This document shows positions 1 through 5,561 of a DNA stretch of 14,393 bases, piece after piece. The position numbers and the translations under genes were made by a program. Each line of letters begins with the position of its first letter. Position 1 is the first letter of the stretch. This DNA comes from Lachnospiraceae bacterium. GTDB taxonomy: Bacteria; Bacillota_A; Clostridia; Lachnospirales; Lachnospiraceae. Under the pieces are notes generated by a model. That model saw only the letters and a list, made by a program, of their open reading frames with translations. It was not told the origin of the DNA and ran no database searches. The DNA is taken from NCBI GenBank assembly GCA_017613595.1, contig JAGADM010000169.1, forward strand, positions 1-14,393, read 5' to 3'.

Positions 1-32
1 GCAGCTAAAAACTCTTATGGCATAAAAAGATA

Positions 33-64
33 CGCGGTTTTGGGTGTTTTCCAAAACCGCGTTT
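33..64 (+). terminator. Rho-independent terminator, first of a tandem pair
   Basis: A perfect 11-bp stem (33-43 with 51-61, CGCGGTTTTGG/CCAAAACCGCG) closes a 7-nt loop and is followed by a short T stretch. An A-rich stretch upstream (23-28) means it could also work for the opposite strand. It most likely ends a gene lying left of the window. Confidence 0.75.
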
Positions 65-77
65 GTCTTCAGTCTGA

Positions 78-108
78 CTGCCGCACCGGTTGGTGCGGCA
101 GTTTTTTT
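78..108 (+). terminator. Rho-independent terminator, second of a tandem pair
   Basis: A perfect 10-bp GC-rich stem (78-87 CTGCCGCACC with 92-101 GGTGCGGCAG) has a GGTT tetraloop and is followed directly by seven T residues (102-108). This is a textbook intrinsic terminator reading rightwards. It lies only 16 bases after the preceding hairpin, so the upstream transcript is stopped twice. Confidence 0.9.
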
Positions 109-121
109 GCGGGGGATTAGA

Positions 122-205
122 GTGTAAAAACAAGTATTGCTGTGTAAAAAAACAGGATTTGCCGTGCATAACCAGGCATTACGGTACAAAAAAACAAGCA
201 TTGCG
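122..205. repeat. Four degenerate ~21-bp tandem repeats
   Basis: Four successive units start at 122, 142, 164 and 184 (20, 22, 20 and 22 bases). Each begins GTGT/GTGC/GTAC, continues with an A-rich stretch, and ends in a CAAGCATTGCG-like tail. Units 2 and 4 are the most alike; unit 3 is the most diverged. No reading frame here looks like a real protein. A similar AAAACAAGCAT...ATTGCGG string recurs at about 533-552, past the hairpin array, so the repeat family flanks the array on both sides. Function unknown. Confidence 0.55.
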
Positions 206-209
206 GGAT

Positions 210-595
210 TTTTACTACGGAATCAAGCAAGAATGGGGTGTACTGTAGTAAAAGAGTGTGTCCGGATACGCTTGATCTATCATGATTTCTGCTGTTTTAC
301 TACGGAATTCAATAAAAGAATGAAAGCCTGTAGTAAGAATTCTTGCGCTTATCTGCCATGGGGTATATTACTGTCCGGAAATTACTACGGTTCTATTTGA
401 ATTGTTTTAAAAAGTAGTAACAATTCTTAACGGAAGGTTTGGAGACCGAAAATTGAGATAAAACGAACTGAAATATACTACGGTTGGTAGGATTAAAGAA
501 GAATTCCGTAGTAAAAACCCGTCGGTTGAAGAAAACAAGCATGTAATTGCGGTTGAAAAAAACGGTGGCAATCAAGTAAGAATGATTACCACCGT
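210..595. repeat. Array of inverted-repeat hairpins with ~85-bp period
   Basis: Four units share a left arm TTTTACTACGG-like and a right arm CTGTAGTAAAA-like: 210-220 with 243-253, 295-305 with 328-338, 382-388 with 414-420, and 476-483 with 506-513. Loops of units 1, 2 and 4 are each exactly 22 nt. Unit 3 is weaker, with only 7 paired bases. Mismatches in units 1 and 2 are G-T pairs that would still pair in RNA. The GG at the end of the left arm falls at 219, 304, 389 and 482, giving steps of 85, 85 and 93. The next GG in register (567) is in the terminator hairpin at 562-595, whose AATCAAGTAAGAATG loop matches unit 1 (221-235) with one change. The rest of the 109-662 gap shows no credible gene. 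Function unknown; a dispersed extragenic repeat or a structured RNA is possible. Confidence 0.7.
556..595 (-). terminator. Rho-independent terminator of the ABC exporter gene
   Basis: Read on the minus strand, a 13-bp stem (595-583 with 574-562, one G-U pair) closes an 8-nt loop and is followed by six T residues (561-556). It lies about 70 bases past the stop codon of the minus-strand ABC exporter. The plus strand also has a T run after the stem (598-603), so it may act in both directions. It occupies the fifth position of the ~85-bp hairpin array. Confidence 0.85.
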
Positions 596-662
596 AATTT
601 TTTATTCAGGAACAAAAGGTATGATTCAAACCAACAGAGTATTCTTTATCAGGTCCCCGGGT

Positions 663-2408
663 TCAGCTCTCCACCAGCACTCCGACTTCCTGGGCTTTCT
701 GCATGTCGTAATAGAAGCCCTTGTGAGCCATGAGTTCGGTGTGGGTACCGCGCTCGACAATCTCTCCTTCGTGGAACACAAGGATCAGATCGGCGTTCTG
801 TATGGTCGAGAGACGGTGCGCGATCGCGATGATCGTTCGCTTGCCGGCGAGACGGTTGATGGCAGCCTGAATCTGCCGCTCGGTCTGCACGTCAACGGAA
901 GCGGTAGCTTCGTCGAGGATGATGATCGGAGAGTTCCGAAGGATTGCTCTCGCAATCGCGACACGCTGCTTCTGACCGCCGGAGAGACGGAGTCCGCGTT
1001 CACCGACCTGGGTTTCATACCCGTCGGGCATCGCGAGAATATCTTCGTGGATAAAGGCGGCCTTGGCAGCAGCCTCGATTTCTTCACGGGAGGCAGTCGG
1101 CCGCGCATAGCCGATGTTCTCGGCAATCGAACCGTTGAAGAGGAATGTGTCCTGCAGTACCGGCGAAATGTTATGACGGAGGCTCGCAAGAGTCACCTCG
1201 CGGATGTCGTTTCCGTCAACGAGAATGCGGCCTTCCACCGGGTCATAGAACCGCGGGATCAGCTGCGTCGCGGTCGTCTTTCCGACACCGGTCGGGCCGA
1301 CCAGGGCGACCATCATGCCGGGCTTACAGGAGAACGAAATATCTTTGAGAACAGGGATGTTGTTGCCGTAATCGAAGCTCACGCGGTCGAATTCGACAGC
1401 GCCCTTCACCTCGGCGAGATCCTTTGCATCGTCCGCGTCCGTAATCGCGGAAGGCGTGTCGAGAATGACGGTTACACGTTCCGCGCCGGCAAGCGACTGC
1501 TGCAAGCTTTCCAGCAGGTTCGCGAGACCCGACACAGGTGCGTAGAAGAGTCCGAGATAGAGGACAAATGCGACGATGTCCGCCACACTCAGCTGTCCCT
1601 TATAGGCAAGATATCCGCCGAAGAATACAACCAGAACCGTACCGAGCGCCGACAGCAGTTCGACACACGGATGGAAGATCGCGCTCGCCCTAAGCGCGCG
1701 GAGCATTGCGGTCACCTGCTCAAAACTCTTGCGGCGCACGCGTTCGCCCTCGTACTGTTCCTGGCCGAACGCCTGAATCTCATGAAGCCCCGACAGGCTG
1801 TCCTGCAGCTGCGCGTTGAGCTCACCCATCGTCTTCTGGGATGCGCGGAAGAACGGTCTAACGACCTTCGCGAAGATGACGCCCGAGATCAGAATGAGCG
1901 GGATCGGGCAGCAGGTGATAAGAGCAAGCTTCCAGTTCACGGTAAGCAATATGATCAGCACGCCGGCAAATGTCACGAAGTTCGTTATAATATCCGGGAT
2001 CATGTGCGCGTACAGCAGCTCGAAATCACGCGTGTCATTAACAACGCGGCTCATCAGGTCACCGGTCTGCTTGTCGTGGAAGAACGAGAGGTCGAGACTC
2101 TGTAATTTGTCGTAAAGACGGCTTCTCAGATCGCCCACGAGATACCAAGCGGCGCGGTGCGCAAGGTAGTTGCTTAAGAAACGGAAGAGTACCCGCAGCA
2201 GGTAAAGTCCGAGCAGGATCAGAGCCAGCATGCGGATGGTCTTGAGAGAGTTTTCATCAACGCCTTTTTCAACGATGCCGGTCATTTTGGACAGCACCTT
2301 CGGTGCCGAGAGATTGATGACCGTCAGCGAAAACGTTGACAGGATCGCGATGACGTACAGCCCTTTGTAACGGGCCGCTTCGCGGGTCAGTTTCCAAAGT
2401 GTTTTCAT
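663..2408 (-). CDS. ABC-type multidrug/lipid exporter half-transporter (MsbA/BmrA-like)
   Basis: This 581-residue protein is a full half-transporter: an N-terminal six-helix ABC exporter domain (about residues 15-300) fused to an ATPase domain (about 335-575). Visible nucleotide-binding motifs are the A-loop tyrosine Y347, Walker A GPTGVGKTT (371-379), Q-loop Q419, signature LSGGQKQR (475-482), Walker B IIILDE with catalytic E500, D-loop SVD (504-506) and H531. All catalytic positions are intact, so it could work as a homodimer. Family members export drugs, lipids or peptides using ATP; the substrate cannot be told here. The ATG at 2408 is preceded by GGAAGGA at good spacing. The gene stands alone, with its own promoter upstream and a terminator 70 bases downstream. 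It diverges from the CmpB-like gene. Confidence 0.95.
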   Translation of the reverse strand: MKTLWKLTREAARYKGLYVIAILSTFSLTVINLSAPKVLSKMTGIVEKGVDENSLKTIRMLALILLGLYLLRVLFRFLSNYLAHRAAWYLVGDLRSRLYDKLQSLDLSFFHDKQTGDLMSRVVNDTRDFELLYAHMIPDIITNFVTFAGVLIILLTVNWKLALITCCPIPLILISGVIFAKVVRPFFRASQKTMGELNAQLQDSLSGLHEIQAFGQEQYEGERVRRKSFEQVTAMLRALRASAIFHPCVELLSALGTVLVVFFGGYLAYKGQLSVADIVAFVLYLGLFYAPVSGLANLLESLQQSLAGAERVTVILDTPSAITDADDAKDLAEVKGAVEFDRVSFDYGNNIPVLKDISFSCKPGMMVALVGPTGVGKTTATQLIPRFYDPVEGRILVDGNDIREVTLASLRHNISPVLQDTFLFNGSIAENIGYARPTASREEIEAAAKAAFIHEDILAMPDGYETQVGERGLRLSGGQKQRVAIARAILRNSPIIILDEATASVDVQTERQIQAAINRLAGKRTIIAIAHRLSTIQNADLILVFHEGEIVERGTHTELMAHKGFYYDMQKAQEVGVLVES

Positions 2409-2473
2409 AAAACATCCTTCCGGCTGCGCTTCAGCGCACCCTGTTTTAATTCTTGATCGTCTTTCACATTTTC

Positions 2474-2501
2474 ATTATAGGATGAATCCGCGTCACGGAA
2501 A
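2474..2501 (-). promoter_or_regulatory. Probable promoter of the ABC exporter gene
   Basis: On the minus strand a perfect TATAAT -10 (2479-2474) lies 16 bases from a poor -35 (TTTCCG, 2501-2496). The inverted repeat GGAAAA/TTTTCC (2497-2502 and 2512-2517) covers the -35 position and could be a regulator site. Together with the promoter at 2575-2602, these account for the 377-bp divergent gap at 2409-2785; nothing was recognised at 2518-2574. Confidence 0.5.
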
Positions 2502-2574
2502 ATGGAATATGTTTTCCAAATATCATGAGATTATCTGAAACAGGAACCTCTATCATTGTTGAGCCTTACACGTA

Positions 2575-2602
2575 TTAACATCCGCGAAAACTGTGCTATA
2601 CT
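2575..2602 (+). promoter_or_regulatory. Promoter of the CmpB-like gene
   Basis: TTAACA (2575-2580) and TATACT (2597-2602), each 5/6 to the sigma-A consensus, are separated by 16 bases. Transcription would start near 2609, giving an unusually long untranslated leader of about 177 bases before the ATG at 2786. Confidence 0.65.
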
Positions 2603-2608
2603 GTATTG

Positions 2609-2785
2609 GGTAAGAAGTGTCCTCCTGTGTATAGGGGCGGGATACGAGGTATCTTACGGTATCCGCCCGTGTGTCCGGGCAGGATAATGTGATATTCGAA
2701 TGCGGAGTCTGCCCGCGTAAACGGGCGGGAAAGTGCCGTTCGGATGCGGAATCCGCGAGCAGTGTTTTCCTGATTGGGGGAATGA
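2609..2785 (+). promoter_or_regulatory. Long structured 5' leader of unknown class
   Basis: The leader contains a strong hairpin at 2635-2668 (GGGCGGGATAC with GTATCCGCCC, one bulged G). After it come two mutually exclusive pairings: CGGGCAG (2676-2682) with CTGCCCG (2709-2715), or GCCCG (2711-2715) with CGGGC (2722-2726). An imperfect direct repeat, TTCGAATGCGGAGTC and TTCGGATGCGGAATC, occurs at about 2695 and 2739. It matches no riboswitch consensus that I can recall by eye, and no T-run terminator is present. Regulation at the level of translation or RNA stability is possible but unproven. Confidence 0.4.
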
Positions 2786-3721
2786 ATGATGAACTTCCTT
2801 GAACTTTTGTTTTATGTGACGGTTTATTCGTTTCTCGGCTGGTGTGTCGAGGTTATCTATCATACGGCCAAGTACGGCGATTTCTCGAACCGCGGATTCG
2901 TGAACGGACCGGTGTGCACGATTTACGGCGTCGGGTTTACGGGGGCGGTATGCCTTTTGAATTCGTTCCGCGACAACGTATTTGTCCTGTTCGGCGTATC
3001 CATTGTGCTGGCGACCGTGTTGGAGTTTCTGACCGGCTGGGTTTTAGAGAAGGTGTTTCACGAAAAATGGTGGGACTACTCAAAGGAACCGTTCAATGTG
3101 AAAGGCTACATATGCCTTCGGTTCTCGCTGATCTGGGGACTCGCGTGCACGAGTGCCATGGTTGCCGTGCATCCTCTTATCGAAAAACTGTATCATTCCG
3201 TTCCGCAGAAAGCGATGGCAATCGGGCTCGGCGTGTGCGCCGCAATCTACCTTGCCGACTGGGGGGTGACGGTAGTCGAGATCCGCAAACTGCAAATCCG
3301 TCTCGGTATCGTAAAAGGCATATCCGACTGTATGGATGATATCGCGAATTTCCTTGGCTCGAACCTCCATGAAAGCACGCTTGACGTCATGAAGAAGAGC
3401 GAGGAAGGAAAGGAATTCCTGCAGGAGACGCACGACGCGTATGTGGAGAAGAGAGAGGCTCTTCAGCTCAGTATGGCCGAGAACCGCGAGATATTCCTCG
3501 GACGTCTGTCCTACGAAACCGAACGGCTTAAGAAGAACTTCGACGAGAACCGTGAGGACTTTTCAAAGAGTGTTGCGGAGCGTCGGGACAAACTTCTGCA
3601 GACACTCGCGAACCTTCGGAACCGATACGAGAATACATCCTTCAAACCGTCTCATACGAAACGCCGTCTGGAACGCTCTTTCCCGGCGCTGCACTTCGAC
3701 CGTGAGGATAAGAAAGGCTGA
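2786..3721 (+). CDS. CmpB-like putative ABC-transporter membrane protein (PF06541) with coiled-coil tail
   Basis: The N-terminal half (residues 1-175) is a multi-pass membrane domain with features I associate with PF06541, the putative type IV ABC-transporter family: FLGWCVEVIYH (16-26), NRGFVNGPVCTIYGVG (35-50), EFLTGWVLEKVFHEKWWDYS (80-99) and VKGYICLRFSLIWGL (105-119). About five hydrophobic helices are visible. Residues 195-285 are highly charged and helical, probably a cytoplasmic coiled coil, and the tail is basic. The function of the family is not established, and the ABC label is historical. The GGGGG ribosome binding site at 2776-2780 suits either of two adjacent ATG codons (2786 or 2789). 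The gene has its own promoter and a long leader, and no ATPase gene follows it. Confidence 0.85.
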   Translation: MMNFLELLFYVTVYSFLGWCVEVIYHTAKYGDFSNRGFVNGPVCTIYGVGFTGAVCLLNSFRDNVFVLFGVSIVLATVLEFLTGWVLEKVFHEKWWDYSKEPFNVKGYICLRFSLIWGLACTSAMVAVHPLIEKLYHSVPQKAMAIGLGVCAAIYLADWGVTVVEIRKLQIRLGIVKGISDCMDDIANFLGSNLHESTLDVMKKSEEGKEFLQETHDAYVEKREALQLSMAENREIFLGRLSYETERLKKNFDENREDFSKSVAERRDKLLQTLANLRNRYENTSFKPSHTKRRLERSFPALHFDREDKKG

Positions 3722-3828
3722 AAACAGATTGCCCGGAAGACTGCGGCAGGAACAGGTGAAAATGCTGTACGAAAGGATGTCAATCGGATTGGATAAAGTC
3801 AATGACTTTGACACAAAACCACATCTTG

Positions 3829-3839
3829 TTGTACTACAA
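3829..3839. promoter_or_regulatory. Operator-like palindrome TTGTACTACAA
   Basis: This perfect odd palindrome (TTGTA-C-TACAA, extendable by G/C to 3828-3840) has the form of operators bound by some GntR-family repressors. A second element, TACAACATCTTGTA (3851-3864), follows 11 bases later. Both lie 20-55 bases upstream of the uracil permease -35. The left half overlaps a possible terminator stem, so it may instead be part of that hairpin. Confidence 0.35.
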
Positions 3840-3870
3840 CGATAGAATAATACAACATCTTGTAGTTTTT
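3833..3870 (+). terminator. Possible terminator after the CmpB-like gene
   Basis: ACTACAA (3833-3839) pairs with TTGTAGT (3860-3866) around a 20-nt loop and is followed by four more T residues. The stem is AT-rich and the loop long, so this is weak. It is the only terminator-like structure between 3722 and the next promoter at 3883. The rest of 3722-3832 shows only a small palindrome, AAAGTC-AAT-GACTTT, at about 3796-3810. Confidence 0.4.
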
Positions 3871-3882
3871 CATGAAAAAGTG

Positions 3883-3911
3883 TTTACAAATGAAATGTGC
3901 CGTGCTATTAT
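3883..3911 (+). promoter_or_regulatory. Promoter of the uracil permease gene
   Basis: TTTACA (3883-3888) and TATTAT (3906-3911), each 5/6 to consensus, have an ideal 17-base spacer. A 9-bp perfect inverted repeat, TGCCGTGCT (3898-3906) and AGCACGGCA (3938-3946), has its left arm in the spacer touching the -10 and its right arm in the early transcript, as a repressor operator would. A second possible leader hairpin pairs CAAGGAA (3914-3920) with TTCCTTG (3949-3955). Confidence 0.75.
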
Positions 3912-3995
3912 CACAAGGAAGGGGTAAAATGTGACAGAGCACGGCATTTTCCTTGCCCCTCGGACATTGAAAAACACATCATTGAGGAGGTAGTT

Positions 3996-5468
3996 ATGAA
4001 CCTTATCTATCAAGTCGAAGACAAGCCGAAATTCGGCCAGCTGATTGCGTTCGCATTCCAGCAGTTACTGGCGATTATGGCGGCTACGATCGCGGTTCCC
4101 GCGATTATCGGACATGACATGAGCGCTACCGCGGCACTGTTCGGTGCCGGCGTCGGTACTCTTGTGTATCTGCTCTTTACGAGGTTTAAGAGCCCGGTAT
4201 TCCTCGGAAGCTCTTTCGCATTCCTCGGATCCATGTCAGCGGCATTTGCCGGCGGTGTATCGGTCGGTCTCGGCTACCTTGGTATGATCATGGGTGCCCT
4301 CCTCGCCGGTCTTGTATATGTTATTATCGCAGTTGTTGTTAAATTTGCCGGAGTTAAGTGGATCAACAAGATCATGCCGGCAATCGTTATCGGACCCATC
4401 GTTGCGATCATCGGACTTTCCCTTGCCGGCAACGCGATCGGCGACCTGTTCAAGGGTAATGTAACCCACGAGGGACTTGATCCGGATACTCCCATGATTG
4501 TGGAAGTGATCGACGATGTTCCGACGATTAAAGACAATATCGTTGATCTTCAGAACGCCGATCCGTACCTCTGTATGACAATCGGTATTCTGACCCTCAT
4601 TATTACGATGCTTTGCTCGGTTTACGGCAAGAAGATGCTCAAGATGATTCCGTTTATTATCGGTATCCTATGCGGATATGCTGTTGCGGCAATCCTTACC
4701 GTGATCGGAAACGCGAACGGTAATGAAGCGCTTCAGATCATCAACTTCTCCGGTTTCGAGAACATGAAGATCTTCCAGGTTCCGGCTTTCACATTCGTAA
4801 AAGGCTTTAAGGAAATCGGAGATTTCACGGATTCCTACTTCTTAACCATTCTGGTAGCGTATGTGCCGGTTGCATTTGTTGTATTTGCCGAGCATCTCGC
4901 GGACCATAAGAACCTTTCCTCTATTATCGGAAAGGACCTCACCGAGGATCCGGGTCTTCATCGTACCCTTCTCGGCGACGGTGTCGGCTCCTTCGCAGGC
5001 GCAATCTTCGGCGGCTGCCCGAATACGACCTACGGCGAGTCCATCGGCTGTGTGGCTATCTCCGGAAATGCTTCCACGATCACGATCTTCTGTACCGCGA
5101 TCCTTGCTATCCTGATCAGCTTCATCGGACCGTTCTCCGCATTCCTCGCTTCCATTCCGAGCTGTGTAATGGGCGGCGTATGTGTGGCTCTGTACGGCTT
5201 CATCGCTGTATCCGGTCTTAAGATGATCCAGAGCGTTGACCTCAATAAGAATAAGAACCTCTTCGTTGTTTCCGTCATCCTGATTGCCGGTGTCGGCGGT
5301 CTGACCGTTACCTTCGGTGATGTAACGCTCACGAAGGTTGCATGCGCACTGATCCTCGGTATCGTAACGAACCTTCTTCTGAAGAGCGCCAAGGACGAGG
5401 AAACTGCTGTTCCGGAGCCGGTTGAGCAGGTTGCCGCAGCAGCTGAGGAAGCAAAAGAAGAACAGTAA
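3996..5468 (+). CDS. uraA: Uracil permease, NCS2 family (UraA-type)
   Basis: This 490-residue protein with about 14 hydrophobic segments belongs to the NCS2/SLC23 nucleobase:proton symporters. The two glutamates that bind substrate in E. coli UraA are present: E299 in FAEHLADH (equivalent to E241) and E348 in PNTTYGESIG (equivalent to E290). The NTTYGE form is typical of uracil rather than xanthine carriers. A hydrophilic insert (about 150-187) lies between helices, and the C-terminus (from 467) is an Ala/Glu-rich tail. The frame is open back to 3897, but GAGGAGG at 3984-3990 and the promoter at 3883-3911 fix the start at the ATG at 3996. No PyrR-type leader was recognised. A strong terminator follows directly. 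Confidence 0.93.
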   Translation: MNLIYQVEDKPKFGQLIAFAFQQLLAIMAATIAVPAIIGHDMSATAALFGAGVGTLVYLLFTRFKSPVFLGSSFAFLGSMSAAFAGGVSVGLGYLGMIMGALLAGLVYVIIAVVVKFAGVKWINKIMPAIVIGPIVAIIGLSLAGNAIGDLFKGNVTHEGLDPDTPMIVEVIDDVPTIKDNIVDLQNADPYLCMTIGILTLIITMLCSVYGKKMLKMIPFIIGILCGYAVAAILTVIGNANGNEALQIINFSGFENMKIFQVPAFTFVKGFKEIGDFTDSYFLTILVAYVPVAFVVFAEHLADHKNLSSIIGKDLTEDPGLHRTLLGDGVGSFAGAIFGGCPNTTYGESIGCVAISGNASTITIFCTAILAILISFIGPFSAFLASIPSCVMGGVCVALYGFIAVSGLKMIQSVDLNKNKNLFVVSVILIAGVGGLTVTFGDVTLTKVACALILGIVTNLLLKSAKDEETAVPEPVEQVAAAAEEAKEEQ

Positions 5469-5500
5469 AAACAGGCCGAACCGGCCTTGACCGATAAATG

Positions 5501-5545
5501 AAAAAGGCTGTTGCCCGTCGAAATTCCGGCGGTGACAGCCTTTTT
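5501..5545 (+). terminator. Terminator or attenuator between the two permease genes
   Basis: An 11-bp perfect stem, AAAAAGGCTGT (5501-5511) with ACAGCCTTTTT (5535-5545), surrounds an inner stem CCGTCG/CGGCGG (5515-5520 and 5527-5532, one G-U pair). The T tract is part of the right arm. Just upstream, AGGCCG-AAC-CGGCCT forms a small separate hairpin (5473-5487). The next ribosome binding site begins 4-5 bases after the T tract, leaving no room for a promoter in between. Confidence 0.85.
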
Positions 5546-5561
5546 ACACGGAGTAAGAGAT

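Noticed and set aside
137..575. Two small open frames (137-400 plus, 393-575 minus) in the repeat region
   Set aside because: They have no ribosome binding site of note and cross the repeat units. The shared FTTEF peptide on both strands comes from the inverted repeats, not from homology between real proteins.
210..595. CRISPR or integron attC array
   Set aside because: Units are diverged, lack identical repeats with unique spacers, and lack attC core sites. No cas or integrase gene is nearby.
582..2105. Long plus-strand open frame of 507 codons
   Set aside because: It is antisense to the ABC exporter, whose motifs are intact. The predicted protein is arginine/histidine/glutamate-rich without any recognisable domain, as expected for a shadow frame in GC-rich coding DNA.
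2635..2802. Possible leader peptide frame before the CmpB-like gene (contains a CGVCPRKRAGKC stretch)
   Set aside because: There is no ATG and no ribosome binding site near the start of the frame, and the residues are explained by the structured GC-rich repeats. It overlaps the real start codon.
3897..3995. N-terminal extension of the uracil permease by 33 residues
   Set aside because: The extended start lies inside the promoter, between the -35 and -10. The strong GAGGAGG site points to 3996, and the family begins at this point.
3912..3995. PyrR-type attenuator in the uracil permease leader
   Set aside because: No PyrR-binding loop sequence and no terminator with a T run were found in the leader.
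5511..5561. Earlier start for the ArsB/SLC13 permease
   Set aside because: The extra 17 codons are encoded by the terminator stem, and there is no ribosome binding site in front of them.
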